Made by a program: the position numbers and the translations under genes. Source: CAWIMX01 sp963837345 (GTDB lineage: Bacteria; Acidobacteriota; Vicinamibacteria; Vicinamibacterales; CAVVIG01). Taken from it: a stretch of 64,000 nt of DNA. Within the stretch, counting starts at the first letter, position 1, and each line of letters starts with the position of its first letter. The notes under the pieces were generated by a model that saw only the letters and a list, made by a program, of their open reading frames with translations, ran no database searches and had not been told where the DNA came from. The stretch lies in the NCBI GenBank assembly GCA_963837345.1, contig CAWIMX010000001.1, forward strand, positions 310,001-374,000, given 5' to 3'. Of this stretch, positions 52,068 to 61,810 are shown in pieces.

Positions 52068-53060
52068 GTGATAGAGGTTCAGCACCTCACCAAGCACTAC
52101 GGTCGCGTGACCGCCGTCGACGACATCAGCTTCCGCGTGGAATCCGGCGAAATCCTGGGTTTTCTTGGCCCGAACGGCGCCGGCAAGACCACCACCATGC
52201 GCATCCTCACAGGCTACATGCCGGCCACAACTGGCAAGGCCGTGGTGGACGGGTTCGACGTCTTTGAACAGCCGATCGAAGCCAAGCGACGAATCGGGTA
52301 CCTTCCGGAAACCCCGCCGCTCTACCCCGACATGACCGTGCTCGAGTACCTGCAGTTCGTGGCCAAGGTGAAGGGCGTGCCGTCGAACGAGCGCCGGCAG
52401 CGCATCCAGGCCGTGATGGCGCGCACGCGGGTCGACGACATGGCGGGGCGCCTCTGCGCGAGGCTGTCCAAGGGCTACAAGCAGCGCGTGGGGCTCGCGC
52501 AGGCCCTGGTGCACAACCCCGACGTGCTCGTCCTCGACGAGCCGACGGCCGGGCTGGATCCGAAACAAATCATCGAGACGCGCGAGCTCATCAAGGAGCT
52601 GGCCGGCTCGCACACGATCATCCTGAGCACCCACATCCTGCCGGAAGTCTCGCAGACGTGCCAGCGCGTGGTCATCATCAACAAGGGGCGGGTCGTCGCC
52701 ATCGACACGCCGGAGAATCTCACGGCCCGTCTGCGGGGTTCGGAAACGATGTATCTGCAGGTCGAGGCCGAGGGGGGCGACGTCGGCGCGGCGATCGGTC
52801 GCGTCGCCGGCGTCACGCGCGTCGTCGAGGCCGATCGGCGGGGGCTTCATCTCGGTTTCGAAGTCGAGAGCGCACACGGCCAGGACGTCAGGCGCGAACT
52901 CGCGCGCACCATCGTCGGGAACGGGTGGGGCCTGCTCGAGCTGCGACCGATGCGCATGAGTCTCGAAGAGATCTTCCTCTCGCTCACGACGGAAGAGGCG
53001 CCCGCACGCGCCTCCGAGCCGGTCGAGCCGTCAGCGGAACCGGAGGTCGCGCATGGGTAA
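52068..53060 (+). CDS. ABC transporter ATP-binding protein (GldA-like)
   Basis: 330 residues. Walker A GFLGPNGAGKTTTM, signature LSKGYKQRVGLAQAL, Walker B VLVLDEPTAGLDP, STHILPEV. C-terminal domain of about 110 residues ends MSLEEIFLSLT. Closest in layout to the ATPases paired with GldF/GldG-like permeases. GTG 52068 (VIEVQHLTKHYG) has GAGGTG upstream; a longer TTG-initiated reading from 52005 is less likely. Overlaps the permease gene by 8 nt. Confidence 0.93.
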   Translation: MIEVQHLTKHYGRVTAVDDISFRVESGEILGFLGPNGAGKTTTMRILTGYMPATTGKAVVDGFDVFEQPIEAKRRIGYLPETPPLYPDMTVLEYLQFVAKVKGVPSNERRQRIQAVMARTRVDDMAGRLCARLSKGYKQRVGLAQALVHNPDVLVLDEPTAGLDPKQIIETRELIKELAGSHTIILSTHILPEVSQTCQRVVIINKGRVVAIDTPENLTARLRGSETMYLQVEAEGGDVGAAIGRVAGVTRVVEADRRGLHLGFEVESAHGQDVRRELARTIVGNGWGLLELRPMRMSLEEIFLSLTTEEAPARASEPVEPSAEPEVAHG

Positions 53061-53823
53061 CATTCTGGCGCTGGCTCACAAAGAGCTGAAATCGTACTTC
53101 GCGTCGCCGATCGCCTACGTGGTGATCGGCGTCTTCGCGCTGGCGTTCGGGTACTTCTACACGGCGCTGCTCTTCTACTTCGTGCAGCAGGGCATGCAGA
53201 TGAGCCAGTTCGGCGGCGGGCCGCAGACTCTGAACATCAACGACATGATGATTCGAGGATTGCTGAGCAATACCACGGTCCTGATCCTGTTCCTGATGCC
53301 CACCATCACGATGCGGACGTACGCCGAAGAGAAGAAGTCTGGCACGATCGAGCTGCTCTTCACGTCGCCGCTCACCGATTTCCAGATCGTCATGGGTAAG
53401 TTCCTCGGAGCCATGGCCCTCTTCGCCATCATGCTGGCCGTGACGCTCGTGCACTTCGGGATCCTGTTCGTCTACGGGTCGCCCGAATGGAAGCCGATCG
53501 CCACGGCCTACCTCGGTCTGCTGCTGCTCGGCGGCGCGTTTGTTTCGGTGGGCCTGTTCATTTCGAGCCTGTCCAAGAACCAGATCGTCGCGGGCGCCAT
53601 CACCTTCGTGGTGTTCCTCCTGCTCTGGATCAGCACGTGGATCGCCGACTTCGCGGGGCCCACCATCGGCGCGGTCGCCCGCTATCTGTCGGTCGTCGAC
53701 CATTTCGACGACTTCAGCAAAGGCGTCGTGGACACGACGCACCTCATCTTTTATCTGAGCTTCATCACGTTCGGGCTGTTTCTGACCGCGAAGTCGATCG
53801 ACAGCGAACGCTGGAGGGGATGA
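53053..53823 (+). CDS. ABC-2 type permease (GldF-like)
   Basis: 256 residues, six hydrophobic segments. ALAHKELKSYFASPIAYVVIG and MRTYAEEKKSGTIELLFTSPLTD match GldF/NosY-like permeases. Works with the ATPase upstream; the substrate is unknown. Start ATG 53053 overlaps the ATPase end. Confidence 0.93.
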   Translation: MGNILALAHKELKSYFASPIAYVVIGVFALAFGYFYTALLFYFVQQGMQMSQFGGGPQTLNINDMMIRGLLSNTTVLILFLMPTITMRTYAEEKKSGTIELLFTSPLTDFQIVMGKFLGAMALFAIMLAVTLVHFGILFVYGSPEWKPIATAYLGLLLLGGAFVSVGLFISSLSKNQIVAGAITFVVFLLLWISTWIADFAGPTIGAVARYLSVVDHFDDFSKGVVDTTHLIFYLSFITFGLFLTAKSIDSERWRG

Positions 53824-53826
53824 CGC

Positions 53827-55398
53827 GTGGTGAACCGAATTCTCAACATGCTCGGCTGGCTCGGCACGGCGCTGGTCGTCGCGGCCACCGCCATCCGGTT
53901 CGGCCTTCCGGCCCAGTCACAGTACGGCGTCTATCTCGCCTGGGCGGGTCTCGCCTGCATCCTCGCGTATCTGGCGGGACAGTGGCGCGAGATCGCGCGT
54001 CTGTTCGGGGGCCGGCAGGCGCGGTACGGCACGCTCTCGGCGTCGAGCGTGCTCATCATGCTCGGCGTCCTCGTGGCCATCAACTACATCGGGCAGAAGC
54101 AGAACAAGCGCTGGGATCTCACCGCCAACCAGCAATTCAGCCTGTCCGACCAGACCCGCAACATCGTCAAGGGCCTCGCCGAGCCGCTGCAGATGACGGT
54201 GTTCCAGCGCGAAACGGAGATGCAGCCCTATCGGGACCGGCTGCAGGAATATCAATATCTCTCCAGCCAGATTTCGACCGATTTCGTGGACCCCGACAAG
54301 GATCCGGCCAAGGCCCGCGCCAATCAGGTCCAGCAATACGGCACGATCCTCCTGCAGTACCAGGGCCGGAGCGAACGCCTCACCTCGAACACCGAACAGG
54401 ACATCACCAACGGCATCATCAAGGTCACGACCGGTGAGGCGAAGAAGATCTACTTCACCAAGGGCCACGGCGAGAAGGACACGGCCGGCAATTACAGCGC
54501 GCTCGCCGGACAGCTCACCAGCGAGAACTACGCGGTGGAGCCGCTCGTCCTCGCGCAGGCCGGGTCGGTGCCCGACGATGCGACGGCCGTGGTGATCGCG
54601 GGGCCGCAAACCGATTTCCTCTCGCCCGAAATCGACGCGCTGAAGACGTATCTCGACAAGCAGGGCAAGCTGCTGCTGCTGATCGATCCCCCGGCGTCCG
54701 CCACGGCCCAGCCCCTCGAGAATCTGCTGGGCCTCGCGCACGACTGGGGCTTCAACGTCGGTCGTGACTTCGTCGTGGACGCCAGCGGCATGGGGCGGCT
54801 GTTCGGCGCCGACGCGAGCGTGCCGGTGTCGATGAACTATCCGGCCCACCCGATCACCGAGGGGTTCAACTTCATGACCGCCTACCCGCTGACCCGCTCG
54901 GTCGAGCCGGTTGACGGCGGCGTGAACGGCCACACGCCACAGATCATCGTCGAAACGAGCGATCGCAGCTGGGCGGAAATGAACATCGCCGGCCTCATGT
55001 CCGGGCAGCAGGTCAGTTTCGACGAGGCGGAGGGCGATCGGCGCGGCCCGATCGGCATCGCAGCTGCCGTGTCTGCGAAGGCGGCCGACCAGAGCGGCGC
55101 GGAAACCCCGCCCCCCGACGAGGCCGCCAAGCCGGAAACCCGCGTGGTGGTGGTGGGCGATTCGGACTTCGCCACGAACGACACCCTCGGCATGCAGGGC
55201 AACAAGGACCTGTTCATGAACATCATGGGCTGGCTCTCCCAGCAGGAGAACCTGATTTCGATCCGGCCCAAGGAGCCGCAGGACCGGCGCGTCACGCTGA
55301 CGGCCACGCAGCAGACGAACATCATGTGGCTGTCGCTGCTCGTGATCCCCGGCTTCATCTTCGGGTCGGGTGTTTACACCTGGTGGCGGAGGCGTTAG
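53827..55398 (+). CDS. GldG-like ABC-type membrane/extracytoplasmic protein
   Basis: 523 residues. Two N-terminal helices and one at the C-terminus frame a large extracytoplasmic domain (KRWDLTANQQFSLSDQTRNIVKGL, KIYFTKGHGEKD, GKLLLLIDPP, VVVVGDSDFATND). This is the GldG/DUF4350-IFT52-like family. GldFG were named in gliding Bacteroidetes, but homologues are widespread in non-gliders with unknown substrate. GTG start 3 nt after the permease. Confidence 0.9.
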   Translation: MVNRILNMLGWLGTALVVAATAIRFGLPAQSQYGVYLAWAGLACILAYLAGQWREIARLFGGRQARYGTLSASSVLIMLGVLVAINYIGQKQNKRWDLTANQQFSLSDQTRNIVKGLAEPLQMTVFQRETEMQPYRDRLQEYQYLSSQISTDFVDPDKDPAKARANQVQQYGTILLQYQGRSERLTSNTEQDITNGIIKVTTGEAKKIYFTKGHGEKDTAGNYSALAGQLTSENYAVEPLVLAQAGSVPDDATAVVIAGPQTDFLSPEIDALKTYLDKQGKLLLLIDPPASATAQPLENLLGLAHDWGFNVGRDFVVDASGMGRLFGADASVPVSMNYPAHPITEGFNFMTAYPLTRSVEPVDGGVNGHTPQIIVETSDRSWAEMNIAGLMSGQQVSFDEAEGDRRGPIGIAAAVSAKAADQSGAETPPPDEAAKPETRVVVVGDSDFATNDTLGMQGNKDLFMNIMGWLSQQENLISIRPKEPQDRRVTLTATQQTNIMWLSLLVIPGFIFGSGVYTWWRRR

Positions 55399-56754
55399 AT
55401 GCGAGGGTTGCGTTCCACGATTCTTCTGGCTGTCGTTCTCGCCGGTCTGGGCGCATACATCTACTTCGTCACCTGGAAGCAGCCTCCCGAGTCGGCGTCC
55501 GGCCAGGAGAAGGTCTTCGCCGGCCTGAACGCCGACAACATCACGAACCTCACGGTGACGGCGGAGGACGGCTCGGTCACGACCCTCGAAAAGGCCGAGG
55601 GATCGTGGAAGATGACGGCGCCACTGGCGACCGGTGCCGATCCGGCCGCGGTCACCGGCGTCACCTCGGCCCTCACGTCGGTCGAGATTTCTCGGGTGAT
55701 CGACGACACGGGCGCCAACGCCGACCAGTACGGCCTCTCGGCCCCTCGACTGCAGATCGCGTTCACGACCAACGACAACGCGGCGCATCGCCTCCTCGTC
55801 GGACAGGTCACGCCCACCGGAGCGAGCCTGTACGCGAAGCGCGACGACGAACCGAAGATCTTCCTGATTCCCCAGTATCAGGAATCCACGTTCAACAAAT
55901 CGACATTCGACCTGCGCGACAAGTCCCTCGTCTCCGTCGAGCGCGACAAGATCACGGGCCTCGAGCTCACGGCCGACGGCCGCACCGTCGTCGATCTCAG
56001 CAAGTCCGGCGACATGCAGTGGCGGCTCAAGAGGCCCGTCGACGCCCGAGCCGACTTCGGCACGGTCGAGTCGGTGATCAGCAAGCTCCAGACGACGGAA
56101 ATGAAGTCCGTCGTGAGCGACAAGGACGCGACAGCCGCCGAGTTGCGCCAGTACGGCCTCGAGCATCCCTCGCTCGCCGCCACGCTCCAGACCGGCGGAT
56201 CTGCCGTGACGGTACAGATCGGGGCCAAGGCCGACGACACCTCGATGTACGCCCGCAACACGGCGAGGCCCGGCATCTTCACCGTCGAAAACGCGCTCGC
56301 CGACGAGCTGCGGAAGGATCCGGAAGACTACCGCAGACGCGACCTGTTCGAATTTCGCGCATACAACGCGACCAGGGTCGAGCTCACGCGCAACGCGCAG
56401 ACAGTGACGTTCGAGCGCGTGAAGGGCGAGGGGGAAAATGCCGTGGATGCATGGCGGCGCACGTCCCCAGGGCCTGCGGCCGATGCCGACAAGTCGAAGG
56501 TCGAGGCGATGCTCGCCAAACTGGCGGATCTCAGGGCTGATTCCTTCGTCGCTTCCACGGCTGGCACCAACCTCAACACGCCGGCGCTCGCCGTGCACGA
56601 CGCCTTCAACGACGGGAAGGACGAAGAGCGCATCAGCTTCGGCGAAACGGGCGACGCAGCTTATGCCGCCGTGCCTGGCGACGCCGGAGCGGCGCGCGTC
56701 GACAAGACGGCGCTCGACGAGGTCATCTCGGCGCTGGATGAGCTCGCAAAGTAG
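55399..56754 (+). CDS. DUF4340 domain-containing protein
   Basis: 451 residues. One N-terminal anchor (RSTILLAVVLAGLGAYIYFVTW) followed by repeated beta units (LTVTAEDGSVTTLEKAEGSWKM, GLSAPRLQIAFTTNDN, FDLRDKSLVSVERDKITGLEL). DUF4340 proteins are regularly encoded after GldG-like genes, as here, where TAG and ATG are adjacent. Function unknown; probably part of the ABC complex on the outer face. Confidence 0.9.
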   Translation: MRGLRSTILLAVVLAGLGAYIYFVTWKQPPESASGQEKVFAGLNADNITNLTVTAEDGSVTTLEKAEGSWKMTAPLATGADPAAVTGVTSALTSVEISRVIDDTGANADQYGLSAPRLQIAFTTNDNAAHRLLVGQVTPTGASLYAKRDDEPKIFLIPQYQESTFNKSTFDLRDKSLVSVERDKITGLELTADGRTVVDLSKSGDMQWRLKRPVDARADFGTVESVISKLQTTEMKSVVSDKDATAAELRQYGLEHPSLAATLQTGGSAVTVQIGAKADDTSMYARNTARPGIFTVENALADELRKDPEDYRRRDLFEFRAYNATRVELTRNAQTVTFERVKGEGENAVDAWRRTSPGPAADADKSKVEAMLAKLADLRADSFVASTAGTNLNTPALAVHDAFNDGKDEERISFGETGDAAYAAVPGDAGAARVDKTALDEVISALDELAK

Positions 56755-58246
56755 CGCCCGCGCGCGTCACCCGTCTGCCGCGCTCCTCACGGCGCTGCTC
56801 CTCGCGGGTTGCCATGCCTCGGCCCGGCCGGCCATCTCGCCGCGGCCGGCGGAGGCCCCGCCGGTCGCCCTGGCTCGCTCGCTCGACGCGATCCTCGAGG
56901 CCGCCCCGCTCTCCAGGGGCTACTGGGGAGCGGAGGTGCGGTCGCTCGATCACGACGACACGCTGTACGCGCGAAACGCGGATCGCCTGCTGATGCCCGC
57001 GTCCACGATGAAGATTCTCACTCTCGCAGCCGCCGGCGAACGGCTCGGGTGGGACTTCCGGTTCGAGACGCGGCTGCTCGCGTCGGGCCCGATTGCCGAC
57101 GGAGTGCTCGACGGCGATCTCGTGGTCGTCGGCTCGGGAGACCCGACGATCCTGGACCGCGACGGTTCGGCATCCCGACTCTTCGCAGACTGGGCGGCCC
57201 AGCTCCGCTCCGCCGGCATCCTCGCGATCCGCGGTCGCCTCGTCGGAGACGACCGTGCGTTTCGGGGTACCGGCCTCGGAAACGGATGGGCGTGGGATGA
57301 CCTCGCCTCGGGGTATGCCGCCGCCGTCAGCGCACTCCAGTTCAACGACAACATTGCCGGCCTGCTGTTCACGCCAGGCGCGGCTGCGGGCGCGAGCGCC
57401 GCCGTCGCCATCGATCCGTCGGGCACGGACCTGACAATCGTGAACCGCGTCGTCACCGGCGCGCCCGACTCCCGCGCCGTCGTTGTCGCAAGGCGGCTGC
57501 CCGGGAGCTCCAGGCTCGAGATCGAGGGCTCCGTGCCGCTCGGGGGGCCTGCCGTCGCGCGGACCGTCTCGGTGGACAATCCGACGCTTTTTTTCGTGAC
57601 GGCGCTGCGGGACGCCCTGACCGCCAACGGTATTCTCGTGATGGGGCCCGCTGTCGACATCGACGAGATCGAGCCACCGGACGATGCGCCAGCCCGCACG
57701 CTCCTGGTGCACCACTCCGCCCCGCTGTCGGAGATGGCCGTCACGATGATGAAGCTCAGCCAGAATCTCTACGCCGAGACGCTGCTGGCGGTGATGGGCC
57801 GGCAGACGGGCATGCCGACCGCCGCCGCCGGGGTCGGCGTCGTCCGGACGACGCTCGAGGCGTGGGGCGTGCCGGCGTCGGCGGTGATTCAGGTCGACGG
57901 TTCGGGCCTTTCGCGCTACGACTACGTGAGCGCCGCGGCCATCGTCGCCGTGCTGGCTCACGTCAATCGCGACGACGCCGCTCGGACGGTGTTTGCCGCC
58001 GCGCTGCCCCTCGCCGGTCACGACGGCACCCTCGAAGCGCGCCTGGTCGACACGCCCGCCGGCGGCACCGTGCTCGCGAAGACCGGTTCGATGACGGGCG
58101 TCCGGACACTTGCCGGCTACGCGACGGCGGCGAATGGCGAGCGCCTGGCATTCGCGCTGCTCGGGAACAATTTCGACGTCCCCGGACCGACGGTCGAGGC
58201 GGCGATTGATGCCTGCGTGCTGAGGCTCGTGGGATTCAGCCGATAG
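56738..58246 (+). CDS. dacB: D-alanyl-D-alanine carboxypeptidase/endopeptidase (PBP4/DacB family)
   Basis: 502 residues. Lipoprotein signal LLTALLLAGC. Penicillin-binding motifs SxxK in MPASTMKILTLA, SxN in LSQNLYAE and KTG in LAKTGSMTGVR. The inserted domain between the first two motifs is typical of class C PBP4. Trims peptidoglycan cross-links. ATG 56738 overlaps the DUF4340 gene by 17 nt; its 3' end overlaps queC by 11 nt. Confidence 0.93.
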   Translation: MSSQSSARARHPSAALLTALLLAGCHASARPAISPRPAEAPPVALARSLDAILEAAPLSRGYWGAEVRSLDHDDTLYARNADRLLMPASTMKILTLAAAGERLGWDFRFETRLLASGPIADGVLDGDLVVVGSGDPTILDRDGSASRLFADWAAQLRSAGILAIRGRLVGDDRAFRGTGLGNGWAWDDLASGYAAAVSALQFNDNIAGLLFTPGAAAGASAAVAIDPSGTDLTIVNRVVTGAPDSRAVVVARRLPGSSRLEIEGSVPLGGPAVARTVSVDNPTLFFVTALRDALTANGILVMGPAVDIDEIEPPDDAPARTLLVHHSAPLSEMAVTMMKLSQNLYAETLLAVMGRQTGMPTAAAGVGVVRTTLEAWGVPASAVIQVDGSGLSRYDYVSAAAIVAVLAHVNRDDAARTVFAAALPLAGHDGTLEARLVDTPAGGTVLAKTGSMTGVRTLAGYATAANGERLAFALLGNNFDVPGPTVEAAIDACVLRLVGFSR

Positions 58247-58904
58247 CCGGATCGCGCACACCGGCCTCGGCGAACCCTTTCGCGCGCAACCGGCAGCTGT
58301 CGCAGCGTCCACAGGCACGTCCGTCGGGCGCCGGGTCGTAGCAGCTGTGAGTCAATCCATAATCCAGACCGAGCGCAAGACCGCGGCGGATGATGTCGGC
58401 TTTCGAGAGCGCGATGAGGGGCGTGTGGACGCGGAATGCCGCTCCCTCGACCCCGGCGCGAGTGGCGAGCGAGGCGAGCCTTTCAAAGGCCCGGATGAAC
58501 TCGGGCCGACAGTCGGGATAGCCGGAATAGTCGAGCGCGTTCACTCCGATCACGATGTCGCGCGCCCCGACGACCTCCGCCCAGCCGAGCGCGAGGGCCA
58601 GAAACGTCGTGTTCCGGGCCGGGACGTAGGTCGACGGAATGTCGGACGCGGCCAGGTCCCGGTCCACGGGCACGGCCTGATCGGACGTGAGTGAGGAGCC
58701 TCCGATCGCCCGCAGGTCGACCGACACTTCGAGGTGGCGGACCACGCCGAGGGCCCTGGCGACCGCCCGCGCGGACTCGAGTTCGCGCAGATGTCGCTGT
58801 CCATAGCACACGGTCAGGGCATTGATCGCAAAGCCGTCGTCCCTCGCGATGGCGGCGGCCGTGTATGAGTCCAGCCCTCCGCTCAGGAGCACGACGGCCT
58901 GCAT
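58236..58904 (-). CDS. queC: 7-cyano-7-deazaguanine synthase
   Basis: 222 residues. PP-loop VVLLSGGLDSYTAAAIA, YVPARNTTFLALALG, SGYPDCRPEF and the zinc-binding CysX cluster SCYDPAPDGRACGRCDSCRLR. Forms preQ0 from CDG in queuosine or 7-deazaguanine synthesis. Directly downstream of queE; queD and queF are not in the window. Confidence 0.97.
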   Translation of the reverse strand: MQAVVLLSGGLDSYTAAAIARDDGFAINALTVCYGQRHLRELESARAVARALGVVRHLEVSVDLRAIGGSSLTSDQAVPVDRDLAASDIPSTYVPARNTTFLALALGWAEVVGARDIVIGVNALDYSGYPDCRPEFIRAFERLASLATRAGVEGAAFRVHTPLIALSKADIIRRGLALGLDYGLTHSCYDPAPDGRACGRCDSCRLRAKGFAEAGVRDPAIG

Positions 58905-59546
58905 CTATACGCCCCGCGTGTCGGGACTCCAGATGTACTTGTGCATCTGAAGCTGAATGCGGACGGGCAACCGATCGGCGAGCACCCACCGAGTGAGCTC
59001 GGCGGGATCGAGCACACCGTGGACCGGCGACACGAGCACGGCGGCCGCGCGCGACGCCAAATCCTCGCGAACAATGACATCGCGCGCCCATTGGTAGTCG
59101 TCCCGGTCCTTGACGACGAATTTGATCTCGTCCCTCGGCGTGAGCCGGTTCAAGTTGCTCCAGTCGTTTTGAGCGGCTTCCCCGCTCCCGGGACATTTCA
59201 CGTCCACGATCCGAATCACCTCGGCGGGTACACGCTCGATCGATCGATGGCCCCCGGTCTCGAGCATGACCGTGCGCCCCTTGTCGAGCAACGCCCGCAT
59301 CAGCGGGTAGACGTCTTCCTGGAGAAGCGGCTCGCCGCCAGTAATCTCCACGAGGGGACACCCGTACCGTTCGACCTCCTTGACGACGTCATCGACGTCG
59401 GTCTTGCGGCCCTCGGTGAACGCATAGGGTGTATCGCACCAGGCGCATCGGAGATCGCAGGCCGTGAGCCGTACAAACACGCAGGGGAGCCCGGCGCGCG
59501 TGGACTCCCCCTGGACGGAATAGAAAATCTCGTTGACGGTCAGCAT
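58905..59546 (-). CDS. queE: 7-carboxy-7-deazaguanine synthase (radical SAM)
   Basis: 213 residues. Radical-SAM cysteines CDLRCAWCDT (CxxxCxxC), VNEIFYSVQGEST at the N-terminus and ITGGEPLLQ. Makes CDG, the QueC substrate. Minus-strand TACAAT at 59573-59578 about 26 nt upstream may be its -10. Divergent from the DUF72 gene. Confidence 0.97.
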   Translation of the reverse strand: MLTVNEIFYSVQGESTRAGLPCVFVRLTACDLRCAWCDTPYAFTEGRKTDVDDVVKEVERYGCPLVEITGGEPLLQEDVYPLMRALLDKGRTVMLETGGHRSIERVPAEVIRIVDVKCPGSGEAAQNDWSNLNRLTPRDEIKFVVKDRDDYQWARDVIVREDLASRAAAVLVSPVHGVLDPAELTRWVLADRLPVRIQLQMHKYIWSPDTRGV

Positions 59547-59593
59547 GGCCGCGGATCTTGATATTGTACCAAGCGGCGGCGAGCGCGGGACTT

Positions 59594-60601
59594 ATGGGCG
59601 ATACCCTTCGCATCGGCACGAGCGGCTGGCATTATCCGACCGGCCGCGGGACGTGGAACGGAGTGTTCTACCCGCCGACGAGTCGGAGGCGCCGGCGCGG
59701 GTTCGACGAGCTGCGCTTCTACGCGGAGCACTTCGACACCGTCGAAGTGAATTCGACGTTTTACGGCCAACCGGATGCCCGCGTCACGAGCGCGTGGGTG
59801 GCACGAACGCCGCCGGGGTTCGCCTTCTCGGTCAAGCTGTACCAGAAGTTTACGCACCCGCGCATGTTCAAGGAGCGCGTCGTACGGGCGCTGCCTGCGG
59901 AAATCGCGGCCGATCGCAGCGGCAACCACGACATCGTGGACGCGCTCGCCGCTCCAACGACTGCCGATCTGGACGACTTCCGGACCGGGATCGAGCCGCT
60001 CGCCTCGGCCGGGCGGCTCGGCGCCCTGCTCGCGCAATTCCCGCCCAGCTTCAAGAGCGGCGAGGCCTCGCGCGAGTACGTCGCCCGTCTCGTCCACAGC
60101 CTGGCGGATTACCCCGTGGCCGTCGAGCTCCGCCACCGGTCGTGGAGCGACGACCTGGCGGCGACGCTGGCGCTGCTGAACGAGCTCCAGGCGGCCTGGG
60201 TCCAGATCGACGAGCCGAAGTTCCGCCTCTCGATTCGCCAGAACCAGCTGCCGAACGTTCGCGGTTTCTACTACATGCGTCTGCACGGCCGGAACGCGGC
60301 CAACTGGTGGCGTCACGACAAGGCCGAGGATCGCTACGACTACCTGTACTCCGCCGACGAGCTGAAGGAGTTTTCCGAAACGGCGGACGCCGCGCGACGG
60401 CTGGTCAAGAAGGTCTACGTGTACACCAATAATCACTTTTCGGCGAAATCGGTCGCCAATGCCGCCACGATCAAACGCCAGCTCGGCGAACCGGTCGAGG
60501 GCGAGTATCCACCCGAGTTCGTCGATCGCTATCCGGAGCTCGCGGGCGTAGTCCACGTCGCTCGCGGGCTCTTCAGCGACGAACGATCACCCGCCGGATG
60601 A
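59594..60601 (+). CDS. DUF72 family protein
   Basis: 335 residues, TIM-barrel-like. LRIGTSGWHYPTGRGTWNGVFYP, VEVNSTFYGQP, FAFSVKLYQKFTH, LLAQFPPSFK, VAVELRHRSW and YYMRLHGRN are the conserved DUF72 blocks. Biochemical function unknown. Converges with the cyclophilin gene with a 29-nt overlap. Confidence 0.93.
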   Translation: MGDTLRIGTSGWHYPTGRGTWNGVFYPPTSRRRRRGFDELRFYAEHFDTVEVNSTFYGQPDARVTSAWVARTPPGFAFSVKLYQKFTHPRMFKERVVRALPAEIAADRSGNHDIVDALAAPTTADLDDFRTGIEPLASAGRLGALLAQFPPSFKSGEASREYVARLVHSLADYPVAVELRHRSWSDDLAATLALLNELQAAWVQIDEPKFRLSIRQNQLPNVRGFYYMRLHGRNAANWWRHDKAEDRYDYLYSADELKEFSETADAARRLVKKVYVYTNNHFSAKSVANAATIKRQLGEPVEGEYPPEFVDRYPELAGVVHVARGLFSDERSPAG

Positions 60602-61127
60602 CGTCGCCGACCTGCAGTGCCGCCGGCACATCGTCGCCCGTGACGACGTGTCCGAACACCGCATACTGGCCGTCCAGCCCGGGTTGGTCGCTCAACACGA
60701 CATAGATCTGGCTGTCGGCGAGGGCGGGATTTCCCGGATGAGCCACGGCCACGGCGCCGCGGGTATGTGTGCGCTTCCTGGTGATCTCCGCGACTCCGAT
60801 GGGATCGCCGCTCGACGCGCCCGGGCCGCGGCCCCACAGCTCACGGTGCCCAGGCTCGCGCGTTTGCGGATCGCCGAACTGGACGATCAGACCGGCCTCG
60901 GCGCGGTGGACCCGTAGTCCGTCATAGAAGCCGCGTTCGACCAGGCCGACGATATGCGCGACGGTCTGGGGCGCATCGTCAGGGAAGGTCTGGATGGAGA
61001 ACGCCCCTTTGTCGGTCTGGACGATCAGGACCGGACCGTCGGCATCCTCCTGCGCCGCGAGGCCGGAGAGCGCGAGCAGACCGGCCAGCACCGCCGCGCC
61101 CGCGAGCGTCGACCATCGCGTCCTCAT
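60573..61127 (-). CDS. Exported peptidyl-prolyl cis-trans isomerase (cyclophilin type)
   Basis: 184 residues with signal peptide (LAGAAVLAGLLALSGLAAQ). Cyclophilin motifs in variant form: APQTVAHIVGLVERGFYDGLRVHRAE, GLIVQFGDPQTREPG, GAVAVAHPGNPALADSQIYVVL and YAVFGHVVTGDDV. Some active-site residues differ from the canonical F-H-R-x-I set, so catalytic strength is uncertain. ATG 61127 overlaps nth by 4 nt. Confidence 0.9.
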   Translation of the reverse strand: MRTRWSTLAGAAVLAGLLALSGLAAQEDADGPVLIVQTDKGAFSIQTFPDDAPQTVAHIVGLVERGFYDGLRVHRAEAGLIVQFGDPQTREPGHRELWGRGPGASSGDPIGVAEITRKRTHTRGAVAVAHPGNPALADSQIYVVLSDQPGLDGQYAVFGHVVTGDDVPAALQVGDVIRRVIVRR

Positions 61128-61810
61128 GCCGACTTCACACCGAGCTGCGGACACCAGGCGCGCAATACGCACGTGCCACACCGCGGGCGAAGCGGCCGGC
61201 ACACGTTCTGACCCCATGTCACGAGATATAGATTGACGAGCGGCCACCAGCGCCGGTCGGTGGCGCGGTAGAGCGCCTGTTCGGTTTCGTCCGGGGTTCG
61301 GGTGCGGACCCAGCCCAGGCGATTCGAGATGCGGTGGACGTGCGTGTCGACGCAGATGTTGCTCCGGCTGCGGAACGACAGAATCAGCACCAGGTTTGCG
61401 GTCTTGCGGCCGACTCCAGGCAGCGTGAGGAGCTCCTCCATCGTGCCCGGTACGCGCCCTCCGAAGCGCTCGACGAGCAGACGGCAGGTGTCTTTGACGT
61501 GCCTGGCCTTGTGCCGGTAGAAGCTCACCGGATAGATCAAGCGCTCGATTCGTTTCACGGGCAGCCGCCCCATCGTCCGCGGCGTCCGGGCGACGTTGAA
61601 CAACCGAGTCGACGCGGCAAGCGTGGTCTGGTCCTGCGTCCGGGCCGAGAGCAGCGTGGCGATGAGCACTTGAAAGGGATCTTCCTCCTGGCTCTCCGAA
61701 ATCTTTTCCACGGCCGGCAGCTCGAGGCCGTCGATGGCACGCGCCAATGCCTGCATCACCGCCCTGACGCGGCGTGAGGGGACGCGCCGGACGGGCGCGG
61801 CGCGCTTCAT
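61124..61810 (-). CDS. nth: Endonuclease III
   Basis: 228 residues. Helix-hairpin-helix LLTLPGVGRKTANLVL, catalytic Asp in NICVDTHVHRISNRLG, catalytic Lys region TLLSARTQDQTT, and the [4Fe-4S] pattern CRPLRPRCGTCVLRAWC (C-x6-C-x2-C-x5-C). DNA glycosylase/AP lyase for oxidised pyrimidines. Confidence 0.96.
   Translation of the reverse strand: MKRAAPVRRVPSRRVRAVMQALARAIDGLELPAVEKISESQEEDPFQVLIATLLSARTQDQTTLAASTRLFNVARTPRTMGRLPVKRIERLIYPVSFYRHKARHVKDTCRLLVERFGGRVPGTMEELLTLPGVGRKTANLVLILSFRSRSNICVDTHVHRISNRLGWVRTRTPDETEQALYRATDRRWWPLVNLYLVTWGQNVCRPLRPRCGTCVLRAWCPQLGVKSA

Noticed and set aside
53917..56598. An 893-residue minus-strand ORF opposite the GldG-like and DUF4340 genes
   Set aside because: An antisense shadow frame. 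The plus-strand proteins have membrane anchors and family motifs and form a contiguous operon.
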